64,000 bases of DNA from Epiperipatus broadwayi. Taxonomy: Eukaryota > Onychophora > Udeonychophora > Euonychophora > Peripatidae. The stretch's first letter is position 1. Every line of letters begins with the position of its first letter. Positions 38,960 to 50,776 of the stretch are shown here, one piece after another. The notes beneath the pieces are model-generated. The model saw nothing but the letters and a program-made list of their open reading frames with translations, searched no databases and had not been told where the DNA came from. The position numbers and the translations under genes were made by a program. Where the stretch lies: contig JAQFVV010000257.1 of assembly GCA_028023455.1 (NCBI GenBank), forward strand, positions 1,056,001-1,120,000, in the 5' to 3' direction.

Positions 38960-39570
38960 ATTGTCTTTTGAGATTAGTTATGACCATCATCATCACTGAT
39001 GAATATCAATTGTTAAGTCATAATTTAAATATAATAATGTTTAGGTAAATAATTATCATTGATAAAAGATGAAATTTATATTGTGAGTTCACTCTATAGC
39101 TGTGTCTGGAAATATCATTACCATCATCATCTTATTAATCAAGTCTAAATAAATGTGTTTAATAGCCCTATGAATAATGGTTTTTACTGTATTTGTTATT
39201 TGTGAGCCATCATAAGATATGACTATCATCTAAGATCATCAAATTTCACTCAAAGTTTAGTGAATTGCTACTGATAAACCCATAGTGTTTAATGTGAGCT
39301 AGTCTTGTGAGAAAGTCAAATATGAATTTATGATGTTCAATCTTAAGTAATAGTTTCTCTGATAATTTTATTTGCACAATGAAAGAATAAGGATGTTTTT
39401 TTTTTAATGTTAGTGCAAATGTGATATTGTTCTAAAATACAAAATCCTACATCCTGTTAAAAATAATATACCAAATGAGTTCAAACCAAGTACATTTATA
39501 AGTAGGTATATAATGTAATTTTATTTAGGTTTAGATAGCCTAGTGGTACTCTGATAGATCATATACATAC
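38960..39570 (+). repeat. Unclassified interspersed repeat R, copy 2
   Basis: A diverged second copy of the repeat at 34261-35060 with the same block order, about 4.7 kb away in the same orientation. It has no ATC tandem expansion and no coding frame. Confidence 0.55.
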
Positions 39571-39744
39571 AAGTAAAAACTAATATAAAATGTGGAGAAA
39601 GGTATACTAGCTATTATTGCTCTCATCTTTCTCCCAAGCCATTTTATTCATTTATTTTTTGATCTTTTTTATTAGTTACAATATATATGTATTGAAGCTG
39701 ATAGTGTGTAATTTTTTTACATTTTTTGATTTCATAACATTTTA

Positions 39745-40500
39745 CCCCCCCTTGTCTATATTAGGATATGTTTTATTGTTAATTATGATATATTCAAGAA
39801 ACTTTATCTCTCTTGTAGACCAGATGCATTTTTCAATTTTTTCCAATTTAGAGCAGATTTCTTCTACATACTTTTAAACTCAACATTCTGATTTAGCAAT
39901 GACTAAAATAGCATCTCAATAGGGGAAAACTCTTTGTATGAATTACTAAATATATCTGAAAGATATTCAGCATTACTGTTATTCCATATGACATTTCATT
40001 GCACTTATACAGTTTTCTATACATAGGCAAATGTAATACTTTCACTGGTTTTCGATCACTGGAATCTTCTGCAAAGAAGCTTTAAGTTCTATCTTTGGCA
40101 AATATGAACCTTTTTCTGATTATTCTAGTCTTTTATATATACTCAAGATGGGATAAGAATCTTTTAAACTTATTTAACATGATTTGATTATTAACATATA
40201 ATCTCAAGTTTCTGTCTGGTTTCATTATTACAACTGCAATATAACCTATGATAAATCTTCTGTTGGATTCTCAACTTTCTCTCTGAGGACATATGGAACT
40301 TTGTGGTATTTACAGATATTGAGTTGTGTGTACTTTATCAATGCAAAATCAAATTGTCATGTTATACACTCCACTGAGCCAGTTACAAACAGTTATAATT
40401 TCTCTTCCACATTAGTTTCGAATTGATCTCTCTTTATCACATTTACAAGTATTTCTAAAAATCAAAACCAGTTACCTCCCATTAATAGACTAAAATCTTT
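39745..40500 (-). pseudogene. Gypsy-type protease end and RT relic
   Basis: On the minus strand the first landmark is SLLMGGNWF (near 40470-40490), the end of a retroelement protease (usual form LLGRDWL). Next comes KVPYVLREKVENPTEDL (about 40257-40310), the lead-in to Gypsy RT. Then MKPDRNLRLYVNNQIMLNK (about 40171-40230) corresponds to the KPDGSLRLCVDYRALNK region. Further on are pieces resembling the YG/MPFGL..FQ region. The final piece is YVEEICSKLEKIEK then EIKFLEYIIINNKTYPNIDK (39748-39871), the connection after the palm. The catalytic YLDD is not readable. Many stops and frame changes mark it as old. It differs from the element at 5-10 kb, which has no RT to compare. Confidence 0.75.
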
Positions 40501-42661
40501 ATTAGCTATACATGATGTGAGAATTGCTACATCTAGTTATTTGGGGTCACATAATTTACTAGCTGGACCATATCTGCCCTTCAAACCCTAAAAGCATATA
40601 TAGTTTGTCTATATTGTTTATGAGCATGTAACATTCCATATGTCTGACATAATTTTTTTATAAAGTGGCATTATGCATGTTAAATTTTCAAATACTACTA
40701 TATGGTGGTACTATTATCCTGTATTAGCTATAATAATTATCAGAATGCACTATTTCAGTTATAATTTGTGGACTGCAACCATTCTGCTATACTCTGAAGG
40801 TATTTAATATAGCACTCAGGAAGTTTAAATGTTAATAATAAACTTGAATATAAGTTTAGTAACATAGTATTTATTTAACAACTAAAAAATAAAGGAATTG
40901 TATGTCTTATTCAAATTAAATATCTCTCTATGATTTATTCTCTAGTGGTGTTTAGCATTTCGCACACCAATGAAAAGATTAAGTACATACTTTGTGTTTT
41001 AAATATCACAGTCACTTTAAACACAGATGTTCTTCATTTTTAAATATATAAGTGTAGCTTTTAGAAGTAGTTTTGTTTTGGCAATCGATTTTTCATTGTT
41101 CAACTATATTATTATTTCTTCAAAGATATCATTCTCTCTGAAAGATACTTTCAGGTACTTACATAGCACACACATCATTTACTAGTGACATTAGGCATTA
41201 ATACAGCTACTAACTTCTTACAACTATCAGACTTGATTTCTTAGTTTTACCATTCTACCAATAACACATTTTAGTATGGGTCCAATATCATTATTTTTTA
41301 GAGTAGGGGGTTATATGTCATTATAATTATATGTAAATGATTAATTTACATACTATTTTATTCATTTTGAATTTGCAAATTTTAACTGGGCATATATGTA
41401 GATTTTTCTAGACTAGTTCAACTGAAATAATTAAATACTGAAATAACCTGTATGTATTTACAAAAATTCATAAATGATCTTTATTTATAAAATATGCATT
41501 ATATACACAGTAATTCCCATATACAACAAAGTTTTATTTATTTACGTCCTCTATAGACATTTTTAGATCATGTAAGTGGCCATGCTGGATGAAAAAATCA
41601 ACTATTTTTGCCTTAACATATATTTCTACCAATAATTCTGATGTCAAAGGCAACGTGAAACTTTTTGAAATTTCAACAAACATAGTAATACAAATTTATA
41701 TTTTAGTATTCTCATAGCGTTTAATATTTTTTAAACATTTAATGCAATTCTAACAGTAAGTCATTGTATTGAATGCAGTTGATAAATAAGTCGGAGCTTT
41801 TCAAAAAAATTCATTTTAAAATAACCATTCTTTCAAATAAACATTTAATTAGGTAAACCCTACAAATATTTAATAATAATAATGTTATATTTACTAAGCC
41901 TTATATAGATATGCTTGGGATATTTAAACAACCATAGTTAATGAAAAAATCAACTTATTTCTTGCTGAAAATATGTTTCTATCAGTAAAACTCAATACAT
42001 TTATATATTTATGTCATTAAGCATGTTCATTTAACTATCACAAAAAACTTCTATTGAGATATAATCTTATTATTACTTGCTAATATCTTTGAAGAAAAAT
42101 AACCATGTTCAGAAGATAGGTTTTTTTTTTAAAAAGAAAGAATAAAAAAATTTTTTTTTTTTTGTTAAAATAGACAAAAAGAAGTAGGAAAAATATACAA
42201 ACATATAATTTTAAAACAATTTTCAAAGTAATAGAGGATATTTTTTTATTTTTATTGTTACACTTTCTACCAGAAAAAAATTCTGAAGACTTCAACATAA
42301 ATAATCTATTTTTTCAATTTTATATTCCTGCTATTGTATTATCAATTACGATCTTTTTTGTCCACACAATTATCAACTGATAGGTTATTGTATACTACAA
42401 AGTGTTTATACACTATCACTACTTATGTAGTCAAGATGTTTATTTATTTGCATAATAATGGATAGGCTTTAAATGGTCTCTTTTTAATAATTCTAAATGG
42501 TTACTTGAAAATTGTTGTACTTTTATCCACTTAATGTAATTTTTAATGTAGTGTAATTTTTACTACATCACTTTTGTGCAAGGTAGAAGCTTCCAATAAA
42601 TGGTTTGTCAAAATTATGAGGCTAAATAAGTTTAACCCATCAATTAAAGTGTAATAATCGC
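40501..42661. other. AT-rich intergenic DNA
   Basis: 40501-40800 may hold more of the Gypsy relic (Gag-Pol upstream part), but no motif is readable. The rest is AT-rich with T and A runs (near 42121-42165). No gene was seen. Confidence 0.5.
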
Positions 42662-42681
42662 ATATATATATATATATATAT
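42662..42681. repeat. (AT)n microsatellite
   Basis: Ten AT units directly before the 5' end of PLE copy C. Confidence 0.95.
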
Positions 42682-42682
42682 T

Positions 42683-44230
42683 GATCTGCTTAATGATAAA
42701 ACTTATAAACTATTAAAAAGAGATCATACTACATATTTGGAAAAAAAAAACAACAAAAGCCATTATTAATAAATCGCCTATTGAAACAGAGATAAAAATA
42801 AAATAATCCCTCTTGAAAAATCATGTGTCTGTCCAAAATTTTATGGTCTTCCAAAAAGTCACAAACCAGATACCCCCCTTCATCCAATAGTATACGCAAT
42901 AGGATCTCCAACTCATATTTTCGCTAGATATTTATCGGATTTCATTAAATCTACAATCCCATCTATTAAATCATATATAAATAACTTCTTTTCATTCTAT
43001 TTCTGTTTTAAACAAATTAAAAAATAATGCTAATGACATTCTGGTCAGTTTTGATGTTATGTCTTTGTTTACAAACATTTCACTTGATGAAGTTTTAAAT
43101 ATAATTTCACAACATTGCAATTTACCAGACCATATTATTGCATTGGTTAAACATTGTCTCTTGAATACTTACTTCATATGCAATGGACAGCATGACAGAC
43201 AAGTTTTTGGTCCCTCCTATGGGCTCATCTATCTCACGAGTAATAGCTGATTTATTCATGGAAAATATAGAAACTCGTGCTTTAGAATCATCTTTAAAAC
43301 CTCTTATTTGGCTCAGATACATAGATGACACTATTGTCATATGGCAACATGGAAAAAATAAATTAGATGATTTTTCTTACATTTAAATAATATGCATCCT
43401 CATATTAAATTTACAATGGAGACATAGTTTGATGGAAAACTCCCTTTTTTTGATATTCTAGTCACCAGAACATCAAATAGTTTATCCTTTTCAATTTACA
43501 GAAAGAATACACACATGGACAAATATGTGCATTTCCATTATCACCATCACCCAATTCAGATAGTTTCTGTAGCCAAAACTCTTTTAAATAGAACAATTAA
43601 CTTTTCAGATAAGTCACATCTGAAGGAAATAAATCGTAATAATTGTGTTTTGTTAGCAAATAGTTATAATAATAAATTTATAAAAAAACCTTATTTCAAA
43701 CCCAAAATGGACATAATAGGAAACAAAAAGATGATAAATCAGCTATTAGGATTTTCCATATGTAAAAGAAACTACAGATAGTATTGGACATATATTAAAA
43801 CGCTATAATATAGATACATCATTTTCTATTCATTAAAAGATCAGCAATATAATAACCAAGCCTAAGCATTCAATCCCTCTTGAATCTCATGGTGTTTATC
43901 AAATCTCATGTGAAAATTGTAAAGCTTTTTACAAAGGTATGAGTAATCATTGCATCAGTGTTAGGAGAGATGAGCATGCTAATGCAGATAAACAATACTC
44001 ATCATCATCAACATTTTCACTCCATATATAGATTCAGATCATAAAATTGATTTTTTTAGTACCAGGATTATATCCAGATGTTATAATCTCTACCGGTGCA
44101 AAATAAGAGAAGCCATTGAGATACTTAAAATGCTAGATTGTATCAATAAGCGAGATGATACATGCAAACTTCCTTCTATTTGGAAAGATTTTTTAAAAAA
44201 CATTCTAAATTTAACCTTTTTTCTTGTTTT
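42683..44230 (+). pseudogene. PLE copy C: RT plus GIY-YIG, most complete copy
   Basis: Starts with DLLNDKTYKLLKRDHTTYLE, part of the N-terminal region of Penelope RT. Next are PKFYGLPKSHKPDTPLHPIV (about 42837-42897) and SFDVMSLFTNISLDEVL (about 43050-43100), then VIADLFMENIETRAL and RYIDDTIVIW with YIDD at 43318-43329. LPFFDILV and YRKNTHMDKYVHFHYHHHP follow, then the linker KETTDSIGHILKRYNID. The GIY-YIG domain begins at GVYQISCENCKAFYKGMSNH (43891 on), continues RRDEHA, and ends with REAIEILKM and KLPSIWKDFLK (to about 44215). At least four frame changes and several stops make it non-functional. The 5' end is cut at (AT)n and another (AT)n lies at 44411. Domain order is that of endonuclease-bearing PLEs. 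Confidence 0.88.
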
Positions 44231-44410
44231 TTTTTTTCAAATCAGGGATTGTAGCACCTCTACAACTGTCTTTCTACCTTTTATCACCCAGTGGATGATT
44301 TGTGTGATCAAGTTGAAACGTCTATATATCAATATTTAAATTTTTTAACATGGGTGAACCCGCAAAATATGTCTTTTATATAAGCAACCCGGGAAAATCT
44401 TCTTATCAAC

Positions 44411-44430
44411 ATATATATATATATATATAT
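44411..44430. repeat. (AT)n microsatellite
   Basis: Ten AT units between the PLE C tail region and family F copy 3. Confidence 0.9.
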
Positions 44431-44628
44431 TGAATAATGATCAAGATATGTGTAAGAGATTGTGGTCTAAGCTATCTTGGCGATCGTACATCTTTTTTCT
44501 CATGTGTTTGGTCATATGTTTATGATTACCCCTTCCATAAGGTGTTAAAATTGGATAGAAACTAGGACTTATCTTGGTTGAGAGTGGGTTTGTGAAAATT
44601 ACACTACAGAAATATTATTCATAAATGG
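44431..44628 (+). mobile_element. Family F repeat, copy 3
   Basis: Matches the reverse complement of 15466-15650: ATCTTGGCGATC, CTCATGTGTTTGGTCATATG, TTTATGATTACC, GATAGAAACTAG and GAGAGTGG followed by GTGAAAATTACACTAC. Both copies also start at an (AT)n tract. A single arm, no palindrome. Confidence 0.6.
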
Positions 44629-45571
44629 ATAATCTGCAGTCTAATGCAATGACTAATAAAAATTATTGTTGTACTTCTATGTTTCATTTGTAAGACCCAT
44701 TTAGTTTTGTTATAGCGTTAATAAAGCTTCTACTTAAAAACAGGAAACAATAATAGTAATAAAACAAGTAAACAAATCAATCTGTAATTGATATTCTTTA
44801 AATTGTTTTTAATACTTCTATTTATTTAAATATTTATTCAGTCTTTGAATGAATTTTTTTTATAAAAAAACATAAAATATTATAGCTTCTTGATACTAGA
44901 GACAATTATATCTTTTTATATAAATAAAGATTCTTATAATATTTAAAATTATCCCCACATTTATTCATAACCTTGCCTATTTAGTATTGAAATGTATAAA
45001 GGGAGATTAAAACAAAACTTATTATGAATTCAGTTTTTAACATATTAAAAAATATATAATAAAATAGCTTTTGTTGTATTGTTGCTAAGATACAAACTAT
45101 TTTTAATTTTGCTTAATTATTTATGAAGAGTATACGGATTGCATAAAAATTGAAAATTATTTCAACTATTATGAAAAGAAAGAAGCATAAAAAGAATTTA
45201 TAAATTGACATGAGATTATTTTTAGAGTTTTATACTACATATATAAATTTACATAAAATAAGTAAAAAGATTATATTAACCAGATTTATATATATATAAA
45301 GTTGATAGATGTGCACAATTATTTAATAAAATTGTAATTCTATGAACAAAAATTTTCAGCTCATTGATGCTATTGAACCATATTTATAAGGATTTTTTTA
45401 AAAATAATAATTTAAAATGGCATGATAATTGTGCATTTCATACTAAGTTTTTTTTATATCTAAGTAAACAATTTATTTTCTTTAAAACATTTGAGGATGA
45501 GCCTAATTTTTAAATCATTAAGTTTAAATAATTTAATAAGAAAAACGATATGGACATTGTTGGATATTTGT
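44629..45571. other. AT-rich intergenic DNA
   Basis: No supported gene or repeat was seen between family F copy 3 and the SINE. Confidence 0.5.
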
Positions 45572-45588
45572 AAAAGGTGAATATAGTT

Positions 45589-45700
45589 GTCAAGGGTTGT
45601 TAGCCGAGGGGTCATCGCAGCTGCCTTGCAAGCAAGTAGTTGGTTGCAGACGATTGTGGGTTCGCTTCCCGAGCGATGCTTTGACACATGAAAAAAAAAA
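45589..45700 (+). mobile_element. tRNA-derived SINE, full copy
   Basis: The box A-like TAGCCGAGGGG (45601-45611) fits the pol III consensus. The box B-like GGTTCGCTTCC (45659-45669) has one mismatch to consensus. The tail is GATGCTTTGACACATG followed by ten A. The flanks AAAAGGTGAATATAGTT (45572-45588) and AAAAGATGAATATAGTT (45697-45713) form a target-site duplication with one mismatch. The A-to-B spacing is about 13 bases longer than in a standard tRNA, so it is a SINE and not a working tRNA gene. Confidence 0.85.
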
Positions 45701-45713
45701 GATGAATATAGTT

Positions 45714-46134
45714 TTCTTTTAGAAAATGCTACGTGAATGTTTTATGGTGCATGCTAGTCAACATCAAAGAATTGATTTTTAATGTAGTAGAAAAATGTTA
45801 CCACTTTTTGATCCAGACGCGACTGAGTTGAGGAAGTCATTTGTTCTTCAATTTTAATATCTACAATTTTTTTTTGTTTATATATTTACTTTATTATAAC
45901 AGCATTGGAATAAATTTACAAAAAAAAAAAAATGTTTTCTATTTCTAAAGAAGGATAAGCAATTGCGACAAATTAATAAAATTACAAAAATTATTAATGA
46001 GACATTGAATCATCACTAATTATCTTTTAATGGGATCTCTATAAAAGTTTTAATAATGCTTTTTATTTGAATTATCAAATGAATGAGCTTCTACTGATCT
46101 TCAGTCTCTGATGTCAATTTTTTTAAAAAAGGCT

Positions 46135-46166
<32 letters not shown>

Positions 46167-49100
46167 AGTAATACTATAATAGATTTGATTGTTATTTTAA
46201 TAATTGGTGTAATTTTATGTCAACTTATTAGTTACTAAATAAATTTTGAGTCTATGTGAAATTTGCATGAAAATTGCTCTATAACTATTACTGAAAAATA
46301 TGTATGTAAAAGAGGATGAATAACATTTTGAAAGGAAAATTATTTTTCTGACAGTATTTTTTACTGCAAGCCAAAAAACAATTTACCAACAAATTTTCAA
46401 ATATTGAAATGATTATTCAAGCTTTTTGTTGATTTGAGATGTGCTGGTAATATTATTTTTGTGATTCCCATTAACCCATAATAATTCTCAATGTGTGCAT
46501 AATGTTTTGCTTGAATATGTTGTCCTTTCCATCTTTTGCAATGTATATTCTAAGTCACATTTTGATAAGAAAAACACAGTATCTTTAGCATCAAAAGTTT
46601 ATTTCAAAAGATAGGTACTTCATTGATTTTTAAAGCTATATTTTGTTATTATCTGAATATCACTACTAGCTGTGTCTCTAATCACCTTCACATTGAAAAA
46701 TCCTAAATGCTATTTGAAATGATGAAACCAATTACATTGTTCTAAAATTGTTGGGTGCTAACTAGATTTTTGGCTTTGATATTTTCTCAGTAATCATGGC
46801 CTAAATTAACTTTTGGTTTACAGGAATACATTTTTGAATGGTCTAATTAAATTGGCAACAATTTTTTTTTCACTAATGCTCGATTTCATTGTAACAATAC
46901 CATTAGTATGATCCCAAATGCAAATGACATTTTTCATGATGATGGTTATTGTAAATAGTAAAAAGTTAACATGTCATGAATGAATAGGATTTTTATCATG
47001 TAGGTGAAATTTTTTACAAGTTATTTTTAATGAAATTATGAAGTATATTTTAAAACATCAAAATAAAAAAAAGTCATGAAAATTTTATAAAGCATGCATG
47101 GAAAAAGTTTTACACATACATTGGTTAAATATTAGTTAATCAAAGATAGGATGAGTCAAAGCTGGAAATGAAATTGCTATGACCAATTTAATGTATACAT
47201 TTTAATATTTACCTTGTTTGAAATTATTATTTTGTTTTGTAAAATTTTATTGAGTTTTTTAAACAATTGGAACTTATTCTGCATTGATTATTCATGTTAC
47301 TGCTACTATATTTTCTTCTGTCACTATTTCACTGGTACAATCTGAAAATTAATTACACAAAGGCACATATTTTTTTTATCACTATGAATTGTCATAGGGT
47401 ATCTAAAATAAGAACCTTATTATTATTAGCTGAGATTATTCAATTATAGTTCAATTCTAGGCCACTTTCTTTCTAAAAGTGTCTTATTTTTACTTTCATT
47501 ATTACATAGTAATTTTTTTTTTTAAAAAATATTTTTCCATGGACCTATTAATGTTAGGGTTAATAAAATTTACTTTGTTTATTGTAAGAACTTATTTCAA
47601 GGTTTAAAGATTATTTGTAATGTCTATTGCATTGTATCTTGTATTTATGGATAGTTTATAACAAAAAAACCTAGTGTTCACATTTTTTTTTTTCAAAACA
47701 TAAAAAGTAAAATGAAACATAAATAAAATTTAATTAATATAATTGCGAAATTTTTGGGGTTGGGTCATTTTAGAACTTATGGTTTATATCAATGTGAATT
47801 ACATAAATTTGACCACACAAACAATATCTGATAATCAAAATTGTATACCAAATAGTATTAGGTACTAGTGTGGAAGTTCATCCATGAATAGCTTTTTGTT
47901 ATAAATTTGCATGCCTGTGCTCAAGGATTCTAGTGAATTATATTATTTATAAAGCATTAATTTATTTGTTTAAGGAAGCATGGATTGTTATTGTTATATC
48001 CTTGTGATAAATATCTGCATACAGTTTTCATTAAATCTTTCATCTAAACCTACAAAATTATTTAATGAATATAAGACTTTTATGTAAATATCATCTTAAA
48101 TTATGTCTTAAAAGATATAAGTTAAAATCAAATGAGTGTACCTTTGATTAATGCTACATACACTATATATAACTTCTAATTCTCCTGTACTCTAATGGGC
48201 CTTTTTGTAAGTTTTGAACTTTTGATTTTATTATTAAAGCATTCTATTCTATAACACAATCCAATAAATAAGAGTTAATTTGATAGAAATATATATTTAC
48301 AAATGAAAAAAAAAATCTAAAAAATCATATTTAAACTTTGAAAATATTAATAAAATGAATTTATAATGGGAATAAATGAGATTTTTTCAATTGAACATTC
48401 AAAAGGAGCAGAATGATTTCAAAAAATGAGCAAAATCTTTTTTGATTAAAATTTGTATTTAAAACATGAATGAATAAATGCTAAACTCTGGTAACTCTGT
48501 CAAATTTTGTTTTAAAATACAAAAATTGCTTTATCATTTTTAGAATATTTCAAAAGATCCTAACACAGTGTCAGCAATGAGATATAAGTGATCAGTTTCA
48601 GTAGGCAGAGCAATGATAATGCTGGAGTTTCTTTGTCACTATTATATTACATGTTATTACTTTATATTTTTAAAAATAAAGCATATACATATAATCATAT
48701 ATGCTTTTATTTTTAATAACTATTACACAATTATTATGTAAAAAAGTCAAGAATCTTAATAAACTTTGGAAAAAAAACAACAAGTTTTTAATTATTCCAA
48801 AACTTTTCTCAAAGTAATTTTGCAAATGGTCTCAAAAATGAATTATAAAGAACTAAGTCAATCAAAGATATGAAGGCAGAAGTAAAATACTTTGACTTTG
48901 CTGCTATTTGATTATATTAAACTTTTAAGATTTTTTTCAAATTAAAAAATCAGTATTGTAAAGTATGCAAGTTTGCTATTTTAAAGTTAAAATTAGCAAA
49001 ATATTTCAATAGATGGCTGTCTGTACAAGTGTGCATCTGTTAATTAAATGTGAGTGTCTGAAAGCAGAAAGGTACAAATAATGAAGTTGTTGAAGAATAA

Positions 49101-50200
49101 ATATGAACAAAATGATTATACAGAAAGTGGGTTATTGATTTTTAAGTTGGGTTTGGGAAAAGATAAGGGGGATTTATATATAAAAGCCTTGGAGTTAACT
49201 AAGATTGTATTGTGAAAATGGGATGGAGCTGGATGGACAAAAACATGGGAAAAACATAGGGTGGGGAATGGAAAGGGAAGTAAAGTGGCTAATAGGTATC
49301 TCCAGACTTAGTGGCTGAGAGATTCCAAACTTCATTTAAAAAAGAAGTCATATTGCATCACATCAAGGAATGCAATTATAGTGATTTTTTTGGATTTCTT
49401 TGACTGAAGACCATTGTTTCATAGTATTAACAAGCTAAACTAGACAGAGAATCTAATTACGGTTTTTTTTTTTTTAAAAAAAATAGAAATTGGTTTTATA
49501 TGTTTTCTAATTTAATACCAATAGAATTTCTAGTAGCAATAGGGATAGTAATAGTATGAGCTGTTATATGCATTTCATAAGAAGTTTGAGTTTCAAAAGT
49601 CTCAGAAATTGAGTCACTATAAATCTTGAGTTCTTGCACTTTTCTTTTACATCCGACTATAACAGAGACTAATATATTCAAGTATCTAAGGTTGATTGTT
49701 TAACATAATTCTACAAAGAGTGGAAATATTCAAAGTATTAGAGTTAAATTTCATTTTTATTATTTTGTCTCTATCTCAAATGAACAGCAAGTCAATAAAT
49801 TAATATTATTTTATATCTAACTGCATACATTTTATACAGACCATTAATTTTATTATATTTCATTCATTTAGTGAACAATAAAAGCATATTTTTAGTTCAA
49901 TATTAAGAAAAAAAATAATCAAAAATTTTATATAGCTTTTCCAAAACAGATGTTATTTAATTATTGAACTTAATTTTTATATTATTAAAGAAATTTCTAT
50001 TATTCAGTTAATAGTAAACTAGATTAAAATCTTTTTGATTTCTGTTTAATAATTGCAAGAATATAAAGTTATCATTATATCTTAATGTCTTTATAGAGTA
50101 ATTGGATTCAGTATCAACTTTTATTTAAAACATAGGATTAGTCATTTTGGAAATATTCAATAAAGTTTCATACTGGTAATTAAGTTCATGAGAGTTTTTA
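45714..50200. other. AT-rich intergenic DNA
   Basis: (AT)n at 46139-46165. 49100-49330 is purine-rich (GGGAAAAGATAAGGGGG-like stretches). No coding frame resembles a known protein. Confidence 0.5.
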
Positions 50201-50362
50201 AACTTTTAGTGCAATATATATATATAAGTTAATATTTTTAATGTGTTCATAAAGATATAAATTATTTTATATAATTTAAACTTCAAGTGCAATCTATTTA
50301 TATATATATATAAATTTAATATTTTTAATGTGTTCATATAGATGTAAATTATTTTATATAAA
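50201..50362. repeat. Tandem duplication, about 80-bp unit
   Basis: Two units share AAACTT-TAGTGCAAT, an AT tract, TTTTTAATGTGTTCATA, AGAT-TAAATTATTTTATATAA. They differ in the length of the AT tract and a few bases. Confidence 0.8.
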
Positions 50363-50374
50363 TGAAATTAAAAG

Positions 50375-50556
50375 GACAACCAAAGTCTATTAAAGCGCAG
50401 GAACTAATCAGTCTGGTTCTGCAGGCTGAAAGAAAATAATAGCAAAGTTGTCCATGTTACTACTAACCAGTACTTGAACAAGTTTGTTATTGTTTTCATT
50501 CAGCCTGCATAACTGATCTGATAGATTGCTGCATTTTAATGGATCTTGGTTCTGGT
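50375..50556. repeat. Long hairpin, about 83-bp arms, short loop
   Basis: The left arm (50375-50457) is an inverted copy of the right arm (50472-50556). Matching blocks are GCAGGCTGAAAGAAAATAAT against ATTGTTTTCATTCAGCCTGC, AAAGTTGTCCATG against CTTGAACAAGTTT, AATCAGTCTG against AACTGATCTG, and TATTAAAGCGCAG against CTGCATTTTAATG. The loop is about 14 bases. It could be a tiny foldback element or a hairpin-RNA source. Confidence 0.8.
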
Positions 50557-50660
50557 TTTAACTTCGTTTATATAACAGGGTTCTCATTTATAAAATAATA
50601 TATATATATATATATTGCTAACATCAACTTATAAATGATTGTTCCTATTCTAATTCCAGG

Positions 50661-50776
50661 AAAAAAAAGACAGAGAGAGAGAGAAAGAGAGGGAGAGAGA
50701 GGGAGGGAGGGAGAGAGGGAGAGTGAGAGGGGGAGAGAGAGGGAGAAGCAGAGAGAGAGGGAGAGGGAGGAGAGAA
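50661..50776. repeat. GA-rich purine tract
   Basis: About 115 bases of GA, GGGA and GGA units, purine apart from a few scattered C and T. It is the strongest strand asymmetry in the window. Confidence 0.95.

Noticed and set aside
43122-43340. Minus-strand frame opposite PLE copy C
   Set aside because: It is the antisense shadow of the RT segment, which carries the recognisable YIDD motif on the plus strand.
45460-45687. Minus-strand 75-codon frame
   Set aside because: It reads through the SINE at 45589-45700 in antisense and has no family match.
45601-45690. A functional tRNA gene
   Set aside because: A and B boxes are present, but the spacing is too long, flanking duplications and an A tail show retroposition, and a second diverged copy exists.
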